A stretch of 64,000 nucleotides of DNA from Enterobacterales bacterium (GTDB lineage Bacteria > Pseudomonadota > Gammaproteobacteria > Enterobacterales > Enterobacteriaceae). A model generated the notes under the pieces. The model had not been told where the DNA came from and did not search any database. It saw only the letters and a list, made by a program, of their open reading frames with translations. The DNA lies in NCBI GenBank assembly GCA_015655145.1, contig JAATFO010000001.1, forward strand, positions 1-64,000, in the 5' to 3' direction. The position numbers and the translations under genes were made by a program. This document shows, one piece after another, positions 33,978-46,907 of this stretch; position 1 is the stretch's first letter; every line of letters starts with the position of its first letter.

Positions 33978-36527
33978 GTGAAGTTCGTAAAGTATCTTTT
34001 CATCCTTGCAGTGTGTTGCATTTTGCTGGGAGCAGGTTCGATTTACGGTTTGTACCAATATATTGAACCTCAGCTACCCGACGTTAATACGTTGAAAGAC
34101 ATTCGACTGCAAACACCGATGCAGGTTTACAGCGCTGAGGGCGAATTGATCGCCCAGTACGGTGAGAAACGCCGTATCCCGCTGACACTGGAAAAAATAC
34201 CACCCACGATGGTGAAAGCGTTTATTGCGACCGAAGATAGCCGCTTCTATGAACATCATGGCGTGGATCCAATCGGTATTTTTCGTGCCGCCAGTATCGC
34301 GCTGCTTTCTGGCCATGCTTCACAGGGCGCCAGCACCATCACACAGCAGTTAGCACGTAACTTTTTCCTTAGCCCTGAACGCACGTTGATGCGTAAAATT
34401 AAGGAAGCGTTTCTGGCTATTCGTATCGAACAGTTGCTGAATAAAGATGAAATTCTTGAGCTTTATCTCAATAAAATCTATCTGGGCTACCGTGCTTACG
34501 GTGTCGGCGCTGCCGCTCATGTTTATTTCGGTAAAGAGGTTAACCAACTTACCTTAAGCGAAATGGCGATGATCGCCGGTTTACCTAAAGCACCGTCCAC
34601 ATTTAATCCGCTGTTCTCCCATGAACGAGCCTTATCACGCCGGAATGTTGTCCTGTCACGCATGCTTAACCAGCACTACATTACTCAGGAACAATACAAC
34701 GAAGCCGCCAGAGATCCACTCGCCGCCAGCTATCATGGTCCGGAAATCGCCTTTTCAGCGCCCTACCTGAGTGAGATGGTGCGTCAGGAAATGATCAAAC
34801 GTTATGGTGAGAATGCGTACACAGATGGTTTTAACGTCTACACCACGGTAACGCGCAAACTACAAACCGCAGCGACAAACGCGGTACGTAACAATGTGCT
34901 GGCTTATGATATGCGCCATGGATACCGTGGCCCATCCACCGTGCTATGGAAAGTCGGTGAGGCCGCATGGGGACGTACTGAAATCCTCAACAAATTAAAA
35001 GCGTTACCTGTTTATGGCCCGCTGTTCCCGGCAGTGGTGACAACAACGAATAGCGATGAAGCCACCGCACTGATGCGCGACGGAAGTACCGTCGCATTAC
35101 ATATGGACGGCATGCGTTGGGCCCGCCCTTACAAGTCAGATACCTTGCAAGGTGTAACACCCAAAAGTGTGACGCAGGTCGTACAACCGGGCCAGCAGAT
35201 TTGGGTACGTCAGGTCGAAAATACCTGGTGGCTGGCACAAGTACCGGATGTCAACTCGGCGTTGGTTTCCCTCGATCCGCACGATGGCGCCGTGCGGGCG
35301 CTGGTCGGTGGTTTTGACTTCAACCAAAGTAAATTTAACCGCGCTACTCAGGCACTGCGCCAGGTGGGTTCCAATATTAAGCCGTTCTTGTATACGGCTG
35401 CGATGGACCGTGGATTAACCCTCGCTTCGCTGCTTAATGATGTGCCAATTTCACGCTGGGATGCGGGCGCCGGCGCTGACTGGCGCCCTAAAAACTCGCC
35501 GCCGACCTACGACGGTCCGATTCGTCTGCGCCAGGGGCTGGGTGAATCGAAAAACGTGGTAATGGTGCGTGCAATGCGTGCAATGGGGGTTGATTACGCT
35601 GCCGAGTATCTGCAACGCTTTGGCTTTCCGGCACAGAATATTGTGCATACCGAGTCACTGGCCCTCGGCTCAGCCTCCTTCACACCGATGCAACTGGTGC
35701 GTGGTTACGCGGTAATGGCCAATGGCGGCTTCCTTATCGATCCCTATTTTATTCGCAAAATCGATAATCCCCAGGGCGAAACCGTCTTTGAAGTGAAACC
35801 CAAAGTCGCCTGCTCGTCATGCAACTTGCCGGTGATTTACGGCGAGACGCAAAAAACAGCGGCGCTAAACGAAGACGATGTGGAAAACGTTGCCGTTTCA
35901 CAAGAAAACCACAATCTGGCCGTACCAAAACCTGAACTTCAGCAGGTCACCCAACCACCGCAAAATAGCGAGCAACAATACGCCCCACATGTCATTAATA
36001 CGCCGCTTTCATTTCTGATTAAAAGCGCGTTGAATTCCAATATTTTTGGCGAACCATCATGGATGGGCACCGGCTGGCGAGCATCACGAGACCTGAAACG
36101 TAATGATATCGGCGGCAAAACCGGCACGACGAACAACTCGAAAGATGCGTGGTTCTCTGGCTTTGGTCCCGGGGTGGTGACATCAGTCTGGATTGGTTTT
36201 GACGATCACCGCCGCGATTTGGGGCGTACGACCGCCTCCGGAGCCATCAGTGATCAAATATCCGGTTATGAGGGTGGTGCGAAAAGCGCCCAACCGGCAT
36301 GGGATGACTATATGGTCAGCGCATTAGCGGGGGTGCCCCTCGAACCATTAACACCACCGGAAGGCGTGGTCACGGTGACGATTGATCGCAGCACCGGTAA
36401 ACTGTCGAATGGCGGCGGTAACACCCGTCAGGAGTACTTTATTGATGGGACTCAGCCGAAGGAATATGCCACGCATGATGTCGGCACGACGCTAATGGAT
36501 AATGGCGAAAGTCATGAATTATTCTGA
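33978..36527 (+). CDS. mrcA: Penicillin-binding protein 1A
   Basis: Bifunctional peptidoglycan glycosyltransferase and transpeptidase, anchored by an N-terminal helix (about 5-26). 849 aa, one less than E. coli. Glycosyltransferase motif EDSRFYEHHGVDPIGIFRA contains the catalytic Glu near residue 94; GASTITQQLARNFFLSPERT follows. Transpeptidase: SNIK with Ser465, SxN-equivalent SKN, and KTGT in GGKTGTTNNSKDAWF. The inserted OB-fold domain lies between. A 28-bp perfect palindromic terminator follows. TCAGGTG before the start is a modest ribosome-binding site. Confidence 0.97.
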   Translation: MKFVKYLFILAVCCILLGAGSIYGLYQYIEPQLPDVNTLKDIRLQTPMQVYSAEGELIAQYGEKRRIPLTLEKIPPTMVKAFIATEDSRFYEHHGVDPIGIFRAASIALLSGHASQGASTITQQLARNFFLSPERTLMRKIKEAFLAIRIEQLLNKDEILELYLNKIYLGYRAYGVGAAAHVYFGKEVNQLTLSEMAMIAGLPKAPSTFNPLFSHERALSRRNVVLSRMLNQHYITQEQYNEAARDPLAASYHGPEIAFSAPYLSEMVRQEMIKRYGENAYTDGFNVYTTVTRKLQTAATNAVRNNVLAYDMRHGYRGPSTVLWKVGEAAWGRTEILNKLKALPVYGPLFPAVVTTTNSDEATALMRDGSTVALHMDGMRWARPYKSDTLQGVTPKSVTQVVQPGQQIWVRQVENTWWLAQVPDVNSALVSLDPHDGAVRALVGGFDFNQSKFNRATQALRQVGSNIKPFLYTAAMDRGLTLASLLNDVPISRWDAGAGADWRPKNSPPTYDGPIRLRQGLGESKNVVMVRAMRAMGVDYAAEYLQRFGFPAQNIVHTESLALGSASFTPMQLVRGYAVMANGGFLIDPYFIRKIDNPQGETVFEVKPKVACSSCNLPVIYGETQKTAALNEDDVENVAVSQENHNLAVPKPELQQVTQPPQNSEQQYAPHVINTPLSFLIKSALNSNIFGEPSWMGTGWRASRDLKRNDIGGKTGTTNNSKDAWFSGFGPGVVTSVWIGFDDHRRDLGRTTASGAISDQISGYEGGAKSAQPAWDDYMVSALAGVPLEPLTPPEGVVTVTIDRSTGKLSNGGGNTRQEYFIDGTQPKEYATHDVGTTLMDNGESHELF

Positions 36528-36549
36528 TGTAACACTGCATGACAGACCA

Positions 36550-36577
36550 GTAAAAGGGCGGTTAACCGCCCTTTTAC
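36550..36577. terminator. Bidirectional terminator between mrcA and nudE
   Basis: Perfect 28-bp palindrome: GTAAAAGGGCGGTT and its exact reverse complement. A-run, GC core and T-run appear in both directions, so it can end mrcA and the convergent nudE transcript. Confidence 0.92.
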
Positions 36578-36599
36578 ATCACTGCCGCCGCGCCCACCG

Positions 36600-37166
36600 T
36601 CAGTAGTGCAAGCGCCCTTGTTTTACCAGCCATTCGCGGACCAAAAATAGCGCGCTGACATTGCGGGCTTCGCGGAAATCAGGTTCCTGCAACAAGGCTA
36701 ATAAATTAGCCAACGGCCAGCGCACCTGCGGCAATGGTTCAGGTTCATCGCCTTCCAGCTTCTCAGGATAGAGGTTTTCCGCCACGATGATATTCATCTG
36801 ACTGGAAAAATAGGAGGGCGCCATCGTCAGTTTAGTTAACCTCTCCATCTGTGTCGCCCCCAAACCAATCTCTTCTTTTAGTTCACGGTTAGCCGCCTGA
36901 TACACCGTTTCCCCCAGGTCAATTAACCCTTTGGGAAAACCTAATTCGTAGGATTCCAGCCCCGCCGCATACTCCTGAATCAAAATGACATGATTATCGA
37001 TAATGGGGACGATCATCACCGCTTCGCGACCTGAAGGACGCATCCGTTCATAAACGCGTCGCGCACCATTGCTGAAAACCAGGTCGAGCGCCTCGATGGT
37101 AAACAGGCGGGACTGTGCCACCGTTTCAACATTCAGTATGTTTGGTTTTTGTAATTGTCTGACCAT
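36600..37166 (-). CDS. nudE: ADP-compounds hydrolase NudE
   Basis: Nudix hydrolase acting on ADP-ribose, Ap3A and NADH-type ADP compounds. 188 aa (186 in E. coli). The Nudix box runs from Gly80 to about residue 102 (GLIDLGETVYQAANRELKEE). I start at ATG 37166, giving MVRQLQKPNILNVETVAQSR, which matches the E. coli N terminus; GGGG lies 6 bp upstream. The frame is open 34 codons further upstream without recognisable homology. Confidence 0.94.
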   Translation of the reverse strand: MVRQLQKPNILNVETVAQSRLFTIEALDLVFSNGARRVYERMRPSGREAVMIVPIIDNHVILIQEYAAGLESYELGFPKGLIDLGETVYQAANRELKEEIGLGATQMERLTKLTMAPSYFSSQMNIIVAENLYPEKLEGDEPEPLPQVRWPLANLLALLQEPDFREARNVSALFLVREWLVKQGRLHY

Positions 37167-37690
37167 ATTTGCCCCAGTATCAGTGCGATGTGTCATTTTT
37201 ATCCCGCAGTAGTGAATGTTCAGCGCCTTGCGGAACGCCATTGTGCGACAGCCTTTTCGAGAATCCAATTCATCGCATGATTTAATCTATGTCGCTATAA
37301 TAATCTGTTGTTAATCATAATAAAAATATTTAACATCCCCATGTTGAATACGTTGAAAAATAGGAAAATACCGATATCTAACCTGAGATTTGCCGGATAA
37401 CATTTTGACAAATATTTCGTTACTGTTACCTTGCTATACCCAATAAATGTCAGCGCCCAGCGCATGGTTCACCGGGGACTCAGATAACAGAGTGGCCGCA
37501 ATGAATGCACACTCTCGTCGCCGCGAAGTCTTAAAAGATGACGGATATAATTTTATGATTTCATGCGTTATTTATATGCAAGGCTGGTTGCCAATATCGT
37601 CCAATACCGCCAAAATTAACCTCTCCCTATAATACGGTCTGGAGTGTATATTCAACGTGACAGCAGTTATTTGGCCGGAATGAATAAAGC
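37167..37690. other. nudE-igaA intergenic region
   Basis: 524 bp between divergent genes, the longest gap in the window, AT-rich from 37280 to 37440. A TTGACA hexamer at 37405-37410 and TGCTATACC at 37432-37440 (extended -10-like) face igaA but are 24 bp apart, too far to form one promoter. A 61-codon frame at 37447-37632 has no recognisable features and is probably chance. No terminator or repeat seen. Confidence 0.5.
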
Positions 37691-39829
37691 ATGAGCACAA
37701 TAATCATCATATTGGTTGTCATGCTTTCCTGCTCAATTATTGCAGGATTTTGTTTCTGGTACGCTATGCGGCATCGTCCGCCGTTGGCGAAACCACTGCC
37801 GTTCATTAGTCCGCCTCATCGTAGCCTGGCGCCAGAAGAACGTATTGCGGTAGAACGTTATCTTGACTCGCTGGCGAAAAAACAGCGTAGCGTGTTGCCC
37901 ACCGGCACCAGCTCATCACCGGAAAAGCTAACGCTGACATCGCAAAGCAACAAAGTCTACCCGGTTACCCGTGCGATTACGCGCTATGGTCTCTCAACCG
38001 ATGAACCCCAAAAATGGCGCTATTACCTTGATGCCGTCGAAGTGCATTTGCCCCCGCTCTGGGAACAATACATTACCGATGAAAATTATGTCGAGTTGAT
38101 CAAAACACACCCCATCCCTTTGGTTATCTCTCTCAACGGACACTCTCTGGTTAATTACGCGGGCGAACAATCAGCCTTGCCGTCAATCATCCAGCCGGTG
38201 ACAACCAATGCGTCAATCCGTAAAGAAGAGAGTGAGCGTATTGAACTGTTGAGTGAACGAAAAGAGACATGGGAAGAGTATATGCTATCCCGTACCGACG
38301 GCACCGCTGAAGCCGTGTGCATCAGTTGCGGCTTTTTACTGTTTTTTTTCAGTTTAATCACCCCTATATTGCTTGCACCATGGTTAGTCAGCGCTGGCGT
38401 CGCGGTGATTCTGGTGAGTTGCTGGTCCCTCTATCGCCGGCCGTCAGAAAAAATGCTGCGCGAGATTCACTGTCTGCGAGGGGCGCCTAAGCGCTGGGGA
38501 CTATTTAGTGAATCAAGTCAGAACCCGATGAGCAATATTTCATTAGGGATTATTGACCTGGTTTATCCGCCGCACTGGCAGCCCTACGTAGCGCATGATC
38601 TGGGACAAACCATCGAGATCGATATTTATCTCAATCATCATGTGGTACGACAGGGACCTTTTCTCTCACTGCAGGACGAAGTGCGCAACTTTCCCATCCA
38701 GCGCTGGAAAAAGAATATGGTGCTGGCGGGTGGGGCATTGTTCGTCTTGATCCTGTTGGTGAGCTGGATCCCGCTCAGTATGCCTGTCACGCTAAGCATG
38801 GCGTGGCTGAAAGGTACTGAGAGTATTCAAGTCACCCATGTGGCTGATTTAGAAAAAAACACCCTGCATGTTGGTGATAATCTGAACGTCAGCGGAACGG
38901 GCATGTGCGCAATTCCGCCCAATTATCAAAGTAACCGTACCTATTCATTTATGCCCTTTGACTGTTCGGCTATTTACTGGAACCTGGCCACACCGTTACC
39001 CCAGCCGCAATCAGATATCATTGATAAAGCCGCCGCATTGCTCAATACCACGAATCAGCAACTTCATCCACAAACCGATACCGACCCCAAACTGAACCCG
39101 CAACTGGCGACGGCTATTCAAAAATCCGGCATGATCCTACTGGATGACTTTGCCGATTTGGTATTAAAAACCCAGGATCTTTGCAGCCAGGAACAAGATT
39201 GCGTTCGTCTGAAAAATGCCCTGGTCAACCTCGGCAATGCAAAAGACTGGGAAACCCTGGTGCGCCGGGCAAATTCCGGCGCATTGAATGGCATGAATGT
39301 ATTACTGCGTCCGATCAGTGCTGAAGCGTTAGGTAATCTGGTCAATACCGCGACGTCGTCTTTCTTTTATCGTGAAACACACCGCGCCGCGGAAGCCTTA
39401 AACAGCCCACCGCCTGGTGGTTTTTTGATTATCAGCGATGAAGGGCGGCAGTTAGTTAATCATCCACAGCCCACCATTTCGTTGTTCGATTACAGCGCAC
39501 CCGACCAGTGGCGCGAACTGCAACGTTTGTCCGGCATGCTACTCCACACGCCATTCAGCGCATCAGGCATCATCACCAGTATCAGTTCTGATGCGAACGG
39601 CACGCGCCACATTGCGTTACACAGTGAACCCGATGCGCTAACGCTGGGACGTTATCTGGGGACGACCCTGCTGCTGCTGCTGCTGAGCCTGAGTACCCTG
39701 GCTAACAGCCTGCTGGCGCTAACCCGTTACCACCGCACCCGCACCCGGATTAGAGATATCCAACAGTACTACAATAAGTGCTTCAATCATTCGCTGGCCG
39801 TTATGCAGACCGTGCGCCCGCTGTTCTGA
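37691..39829 (+). CDS. igaA: IgaA, inner-membrane attenuator of the Rcs response
   Basis: Multi-pass inner-membrane protein that holds the Rcs phosphorelay off by contact with RcsD and, on stress, RcsF; essential when Rcs is intact. 712 aa (711 in E. coli, yrfF). Membrane segments: about 3-25, two near 215-255, one near 342-365, and one near 655-685 (YLGTTLLLLLLSLSTLANS). The large periplasmic domain between the fourth and last helices has four cysteines (CAIPP, DCSAIYW, LCSQEQDC), matching the two known disulfides. First gene of igaA-yrfG-hslR-hslO. Confidence 0.93.
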   Translation: MSTIIIILVVMLSCSIIAGFCFWYAMRHRPPLAKPLPFISPPHRSLAPEERIAVERYLDSLAKKQRSVLPTGTSSSPEKLTLTSQSNKVYPVTRAITRYGLSTDEPQKWRYYLDAVEVHLPPLWEQYITDENYVELIKTHPIPLVISLNGHSLVNYAGEQSALPSIIQPVTTNASIRKEESERIELLSERKETWEEYMLSRTDGTAEAVCISCGFLLFFFSLITPILLAPWLVSAGVAVILVSCWSLYRRPSEKMLREIHCLRGAPKRWGLFSESSQNPMSNISLGIIDLVYPPHWQPYVAHDLGQTIEIDIYLNHHVVRQGPFLSLQDEVRNFPIQRWKKNMVLAGGALFVLILLVSWIPLSMPVTLSMAWLKGTESIQVTHVADLEKNTLHVGDNLNVSGTGMCAIPPNYQSNRTYSFMPFDCSAIYWNLATPLPQPQSDIIDKAAALLNTTNQQLHPQTDTDPKLNPQLATAIQKSGMILLDDFADLVLKTQDLCSQEQDCVRLKNALVNLGNAKDWETLVRRANSGALNGMNVLLRPISAEALGNLVNTATSSFFYRETHRAAEALNSPPPGGFLIISDEGRQLVNHPQPTISLFDYSAPDQWRELQRLSGMLLHTPFSASGIITSISSDANGTRHIALHSEPDALTLGRYLGTTLLLLLLSLSTLANSLLALTRYHRTRTRIRDIQQYYNKCFNHSLAVMQTVRPLF

Positions 39830-39883
39830 GCCCCACATGTCTGTGTTAACCTGTCGCTCTCTTTCTCATTCCGTGGTGGACAT

Positions 39884-40555
39884 ATGCCGAAATACCTTCT
39901 CTGGGCGGATATTGATACCGTTTTGTTAGATATGGATGGAACCTTACTGGATCTCGCTTTTGACAACTATTTCTGGCGTCAGTATGTGCCAGAAACCCTA
40001 AGCCAGAAACGAGGGATTACGCGAGAAGAAGCAGGGCAACTCATCACCAATAAATATCAGGCCGTGCAACATACGCTAAACTGGTATTGTCTGGATTACT
40101 GGAGTGATGAACTGAATTTGGACATTCGCGCAATGACCTGGCAATTACGCCACCATGCAGCATTACGCGCAGACACGGTCCCTTTTCTGGCTGCATTGCG
40201 CAGCGCAGGTAAACGCACAATCCTGTTGACCAATGCCCATCCTTACAATCTGGACGTAAAACGGCAGCAAACTGGCCTTGATCGCCACCTTGATTTATTG
40301 CTTTCCACCCATACATTTGGTTATCCGAAGGAAGATCAACGGTTATGGCAGGCAGTGCAGTTGCAGACTGGCTTTGAGAAGCAACGTACGTTATTTATTG
40401 ACGACAATGAGACGATCCTTGATGCCGCTAAACAGTGGGGCATCAATTGGTGCCTCGGCGTCAGTAACCCTGACTCCGGTATGCCAGAAAAAATCTTCAC
40501 CCACCATCCAGCGGTGAGCGATTATCGTACCCTGTTAGCCACACTGGCGCCCTGA
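39884..40555 (+). CDS. yrfG: GMP/IMP nucleotidase YrfG
   Basis: HAD-superfamily 5'-nucleotidase dephosphorylating purine monophosphates. 223 aa (222 in E. coli). Motif I LLDMDGTLLD (about residues 15-24), motif II LLTNAHP, motif III lysine in FGYPKEDQRLW, motif IV LFIDDNETILDAA. Lies 54 bp after igaA and 28 bp before hslR on the same strand. Confidence 0.93.
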   Translation: MPKYLLWADIDTVLLDMDGTLLDLAFDNYFWRQYVPETLSQKRGITREEAGQLITNKYQAVQHTLNWYCLDYWSDELNLDIRAMTWQLRHHAALRADTVPFLAALRSAGKRTILLTNAHPYNLDVKRQQTGLDRHLDLLLSTHTFGYPKEDQRLWQAVQLQTGFEKQRTLFIDDNETILDAAKQWGINWCLGVSNPDSGMPEKIFTHHPAVSDYRTLLATLAP

Positions 40556-40583
40556 TACTGGCGCGACGCGGCCAGGAGAGCAC

Positions 40584-40991
40584 ATGGACACGAAAGAGAA
40601 AATAACAACAGGTGTGCGGCTCGATAAATGGCTGTGGGCCGCGCGTTTCTATAAAACGCGCGCGGTAGCCCGCACCATGATTGAAGGCGGCAAAGTCCAT
40701 TACAATGGACAGCGTAGTAAACCCAGTAAGCTGGTGGAACTTAATGCTGAACTCACCTTGCGCCAGGGCAATGATGAACGCACGGTGATAATCCTGAGTA
40801 TTTGCGATCAGCGGCAGGCGGCAAAAGACGCGCAACTGCTGTATAGCGAAACGGCTGCCAGCATCGAGAAACGCGAGAAAATCGCACTGGCGCGCAAAAT
40901 GAATACGCTCAGCATGCCACATCCGGATCGCCGCCCGGATAAGAAGGAACGCCGCGACCTGATGAAATTTAAATATTCTGGCGACGAATAA
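40584..40991 (+). CDS. hslR: Ribosome-associated heat shock protein 15
   Basis: S4-domain RNA-binding protein that rescues 50S subunits still carrying peptidyl-tRNA. 135 aa (133 in E. coli). S4 signature [20 protein letters not shown] (residues 11-30), followed by [15 protein letters not shown] and a basic C-terminal tail ([14 protein letters not shown]). GGAGAG lies upstream. Second last gene before hslO, 20 bp apart. Confidence 0.95.
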   Translation: MDTKEKITTGVRLDKWLWAARFYKTRAVARTMIEGGKVHYNGQRSKPSKLVELNAELTLRQGNDERTVIILSICDQRQAAKDAQLLYSETAASIEKREKIALARKMNTLSMPHPDRRPDKKERRDLMKFKYSGDE

Positions 40992-41011
40992 ATCGCCGCC
41001 AAACCGAGAGA

Positions 41012-41902
41012 ATGATTATGTCCCATCAAGATCAACTACATCGCTATTTATTCGAAAACGCTGCCGTACGTGGCGAACTGGTGACGTTGTCCAATACCTG
41101 GCACGACATGATCACCGGTCACGATTACCCGTTGCCGGTACAACACTTGCTGGGCGAATTGTTAGTCGCCACTTGCCTGTTGACCGCCACCCTGAAGTTC
41201 AATGGCGACATTACAGTACAATTGCAGGGTGACGGCCCACTCAGTCTGGCGGTGATTAACGGCAACAATCGCCAGGAGATGCGGGGTATTGCCCGTACTC
41301 ACGGTGATATCGCCGCCGATAGCAGCCTGAAAGAGATGGTGGGTAATGGCTATTTAGTTATCACAATTTCACCGGAACAGGGTGAGCGCTATCAAGGCGT
41401 GGTGGGTCTGGAAGGTGAAACACTGGCTGCCTGTCTGGAAGATTATTTTATGCGTTCTGAACAGTTGCCGACACGTTTATTCCTCCGTACCGGTGAGTAT
41501 CAAGGTCAAACCGGCGCCGGGGGCATATTACTGCAAGCATTACCGGATGCGGATACTGACACGGATAACGAAAACTTCACGCATCTGACCATGTTGTCCG
41601 AGACCATTAAAACCGAAGAGCTGATCGGCTTACCGGCCACTGATGTATTATGGCGTCTTTACCATCAGGAAGAGGTCACCGTTTATGCACCGCAGGCGGT
41701 GAGTTTCAAATGTACCTGCTCACGCGAACGCTGTGGCGAAGTACTGAAAACACTGCCACCTGCGGAAGTGGATCACATGCTCGAAGAAGATGGACAAATT
41801 GATATGCACTGTGACTATTGCGGCAATCATTATATTTATGACGCCGTGGATATCGCCGCAATACGCAATGATTCGGTCAGCCGCAGTGAACAATTGCATT
41901 GA
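41012..41902 (+). CDS. hslO: Redox-regulated chaperone Hsp33
   Basis: Holdase activated by oxidation, 296 aa (292 in E. coli). The zinc-binding redox switch is intact: CTCSRERC and CDYC near residues 233-270, with the CxC and CxxC cysteines. N-terminal substrate-binding domain includes [18 protein letters not shown]. Conserved start [12 protein letters not shown] supports ATG 41012 with GAGAG upstream. A GC-rich palindrome (GCCCCGGGGC, 41931-41940) follows the gene but lacks a proper U-run. Confidence 0.96.
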   Translation: MIMSHQDQLHRYLFENAAVRGELVTLSNTWHDMITGHDYPLPVQHLLGELLVATCLLTATLKFNGDITVQLQGDGPLSLAVINGNNRQEMRGIARTHGDIAADSSLKEMVGNGYLVITISPEQGERYQGVVGLEGETLAACLEDYFMRSEQLPTRLFLRTGEYQGQTGAGGILLQALPDADTDTDNENFTHLTMLSETIKTEELIGLPATDVLWRLYHQEEVTVYAPQAVSFKCTCSRERCGEVLKTLPPAEVDHMLEEDGQIDMHCDYCGNHYIYDAVDIAAIRNDSVSRSEQLH

Positions 41903-42232
41903 TCATTGACCCGGGATCCATGTACCTGCCGCCCCGGGGCTTTCTGAGCAATGCGGATAATTCGATGTATCACGTTAAGCCCGGCGGGTTCAGGCTAAAA
42001 GATTATACTAACCTGCGCAATGGCCCTGTTATTTTCATGGAATTTCAGTAGAATTTATTTTGTTTCTCATTTCTACTACGGCGCCCTGTTTCTGCCTGAT
42101 GACAGGTGTACACTGTGCGCGATCATGATGCTGTCGACTTATTTATATCATCATTTTACCCGATATCATGGAAAGTAGCAGCCATCGCCCTTCACACATA
42201 TGAGTACAGAAATCGATATAAGGAGCAGTAAT
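41903..42232. other. hslO-pckA intergenic region, pckA control region
   Basis: 330 bp. Contains GTAGAA/TTCTAC inverted arms (about 42049-42077) and an AAGGAG ribosome-binding site at 42220-42225. TATACT at 42004-42009 could be a -10 but lacks a -35. E. coli pckA is CRP-activated; I found no site better than partial TGTGC matches near 42114. Confidence 0.45.
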
Positions 42233-43852
42233 ATGCGCGCTAACGGCCTGACCCCGCAGGATCTCGTTGCTTATGGCATCACGGATACGACTGAAGTGAT
42301 CCATAATCCTGATTATGACACGCTTTTTCAGGAAGAAACCCAACCTAACTTACAAGGCTATGATCGCGGCACATTGACGCAATCTGGTGCGATCGCCGTC
42401 GATACCGGCATTTTTACCGGCCGCTCACCCAATGATAAATATATCGTGCGCGATGACACCACGCGCGATACGATCTGGTGGAGCGATCAAGGTAAAGGCA
42501 AGAATGACAATCACCCGCTTTCCCAGGAAACCTGGCAAGATCTGAAATCACTGGTCACACATCAACTGTCCGGCAAACGTTTATTTGTCGTCGATGCCTG
42601 GTGTGGCGCCAGTCCCGCAACCCGCCTGAGCGTCCGTTTTATCACCGAAGTAGCCTGGCAGGCGCATTTCGTTAAGAACATGTTTATTCGTCCCGACGCA
42701 CACAGTCTGAAGGTATTCAAGCCAGATTTTGTGGTGATGAACGGGGCAAAATGCACCAACCCAAACTGGCAACAGCAAGGGCTGCACTCTGAGAACTTTG
42801 TTGCCTTTAACCTGACCGAAAATATACAACTGATTGGCGGTACCTGGTACGGCGGTGAAATGAAAAAAGGGTTGTTCTCTGTGATGAACTACCTGCTGCC
42901 GTTGAAAGGCATCGCATCAATGCACTGCTCAGCCAACGTCGGCGAACAGGGTGATGTCGCGGTATTCTTTGGCTTATCCGGCACCGGTAAGACAACCCTC
43001 TCCACCGATCCTAAACGTCAGCTCATTGGCGATGATGAACACGGCTGGGATGATCACGGGGTGTTTAATTTCGAAGGTGGCTGCTATGCGAAAACCATTA
43101 AACTTTCCGAGCGCGCCGAACCCGAAATTTATCATGCTATTCGTCGTGACGCACTGCTGGAAAACGTCGTTGTTCGCGATGATGGCAGCGTTGATTACGA
43201 TGATGGCTCAAAAACCGAAAACACCCGGGTTTCTTATCCGATCTATCACATCGACAATATTGTCAAACCGGTATCACAAGCCGGTCATGCGAAAAAAGTC
43301 ATTTTTCTTACAGCCGATGCCTTTGGTGTCCTGCCACCGGTTTCGCGCCTGACGGCTGATCAAACACAATATCATTTTCTTTCCGGCTTCACCGCCAAAC
43401 TGGCAGGAACAGAACGCGGCGTAACCGCCCCAACACCGACGTTTTCCGCTTGTTTCGGCGCGGCATTTTTATTACTACACCCAACCCAATATGCGGAAGT
43501 ATTAGTAAAACGCATGCTGGCGGTAAATGCCGAAGCCTGGCTGGTGAACACCGGCTGGAATGGCAGCGGTAAACGCATCTCACTTAAAGACACACGGACC
43601 ATTATTAATGCGATCCTGAGTGGGGAACTGGCGGAAGCCAACATGCGCACACTGCCTGTTTTCAACCTGGAAATGCCAACAGCGTTCAATAATATCGACA
43701 GTCATATCCTCGATCCCCGTAATACCTATGACAGTCCGGAGAAATGGGAAGAAAAGGCGCAGGATCTGGCACAGCGTTTTATTGATAACTTCGAAAAATA
43801 TACCGTTACGCCAGCTGGCGCGGCGCTGGTGAAAGCCGGTCCGCAGCGTTAA
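42233..43852 (+). CDS. pckA: Phosphoenolpyruvate carboxykinase (ATP)
   Basis: Gluconeogenic enzyme converting oxaloacetate and ATP to phosphoenolpyruvate. 539 aa (540 in E. coli). The kinase P-loop is [13 protein letters not shown] (about 248-260), preceded by the metal-binding [27 protein letters not shown] and [12 protein letters not shown] are also conserved. I chose ATG 42233 because AAGGAG lies 7 bp upstream and the N terminus matches E. coli; the frame is open 11 codons further without a good ribosome-binding site. Confidence 0.97.
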   Translation: MRANGLTPQDLVAYGITDTTEVIHNPDYDTLFQEETQPNLQGYDRGTLTQSGAIAVDTGIFTGRSPNDKYIVRDDTTRDTIWWSDQGKGKNDNHPLSQETWQDLKSLVTHQLSGKRLFVVDAWCGASPATRLSVRFITEVAWQAHFVKNMFIRPDAHSLKVFKPDFVVMNGAKCTNPNWQQQGLHSENFVAFNLTENIQLIGGTWYGGEMKKGLFSVMNYLLPLKGIASMHCSANVGEQGDVAVFFGLSGTGKTTLSTDPKRQLIGDDEHGWDDHGVFNFEGGCYAKTIKLSERAEPEIYHAIRRDALLENVVVRDDGSVDYDDGSKTENTRVSYPIYHIDNIVKPVSQAGHAKKVIFLTADAFGVLPPVSRLTADQTQYHFLSGFTAKLAGTERGVTAPTPTFSACFGAAFLLLHPTQYAEVLVKRMLAVNAEAWLVNTGWNGSGKRISLKDTRTIINAILSGELAEANMRTLPVFNLEMPTAFNNIDSHILDPRNTYDSPEKWEEKAQDLAQRFIDNFEKYTVTPAGAALVKAGPQR

Positions 43853-43870
43853 CAATGCCATAACAACCAC

Positions 43871-43906
43871 GATAAAAAAGGAAGGTTTGCGCCTTTCTTT
43901 TTTATC
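43871..43906. terminator. Bidirectional terminator between pckA and envZ
   Basis: GATAAAAAAGGAAGG pairs with CCTTTCTTTTTTATC (one G-U) around TTTGCG. A-run and T-run flank the GC core on both strands, ending both convergent transcripts. Confidence 0.9.
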
Positions 43907-43910
43907 CCGC

Positions 43911-45991
<2,081 letters not shown>

Positions 45992-46210
45992 TTCAATACT
46001 CCCAAAGGCGCTATTGCCTGAGCCGATATTGTGAAAAAAGCGTGTGGTAGTGTGACAGCCTATATTGATTTATATTCTAGCCAAAATTGTTACAAAGCAT
46101 ATTAAACAGCAGCTTATCCTGTAATTTCGCTACCTGGCTCACGAAAAGGTCACCGGCTTTCCTGCCAAAACATCATGATTAAAGCCAGGCGCAGTTTTGA
46201 CATGCCGACA

Positions 46211-46699
46211 TCATTCTGCACTGAGTCTGACATACTCAATCGCATTGACATACCACACTTTAATGCCTTCTGGTGTGTTGACGCTCACCTCATCATCGAC
46301 TTCTTTTTTTATTAATGCTCGCGCCATTGGCGAGTCAATAGAGATGTAATCTTTTTGCTCACCGTAAATTTCATCCGGCCCGACAATACGAAAGCGTTTT
46401 ACCTCCCCCTGATCGTTCGCCACATGCACCCAGGCGCCGAAGAAGACTTTCCCCTCTTGCTGAGGGGAATAATCAACAATTTTTAGTTCCGCCAGACACT
46501 TGCGCAAATAGCGTACCCGGCGATCAATCTGGCGTAGCAAGCGCTTATTGTAGGTGTAATCGGCGTTCTCTGAACGATCGCCCAAACTGGCTGCCCAGGA
46601 AACAATTTTAGTTATCTCCGGACGTTTTTCGTTCCAGAGGTGATCATGTTCTGCCCTGAGCTTATTGTAACCTTCACGAGTGATAAGTGGCGTCTTCAC
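46211..46699 (-). CDS. greB: Transcription elongation factor GreB
   Basis: Rescues backtracked RNA polymerase by stimulating transcript cleavage in the secondary channel. 162 aa (158 in E. coli). N-terminal coiled coil with the acidic tip residues in LGDRSENADYTYNKR (Asp and Glu at about 41-45), C-terminal FKBP-like domain with YSPQQEGKVFFGAWV and ISIDSPMARALIKKEVDDEV. Divergent from yhgF over 208 bp, as in E. coli. Confidence 0.96.
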   Translation of the reverse strand: MKTPLITREGYNKLRAEHDHLWNEKRPEITKIVSWAASLGDRSENADYTYNKRLLRQIDRRVRYLRKCLAELKIVDYSPQQEGKVFFGAWVHVANDQGEVKRFRIVGPDEIYGEQKDYISIDSPMARALIKKEVDDEVSVNTPEGIKVWYVNAIEYVRLSAE

Positions 46700-46907
46700 A
46701 CGAAAATCCTGTCTGAATAAGAAGATGAATGTAGCCCGGTTAGCCAGGGCCGCAGAGTTACCGGCCAGGGTACCTCAACAACAGGAATAAAAGCCAGAGA
46801 CGCATTCAGAATATCCCCTAAACATGACCACGCTGCTGGCAATTTTACCCTGCAATCCGTATAACTATCCCCTGTTTCTTAACCCGTAATAGCAAGATAA
46901 TTGACCC

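Noticed and set aside
37447..37632. 61-codon frame upstream of igaA
   Set aside because: No ribosome-binding site, no hydrophobic or domain pattern; likely chance in the long intergenic region.
42100..42130. CRP site upstream of pckA (TGTGC near 42114)
   Set aside because: The second half site does not match TCACA.
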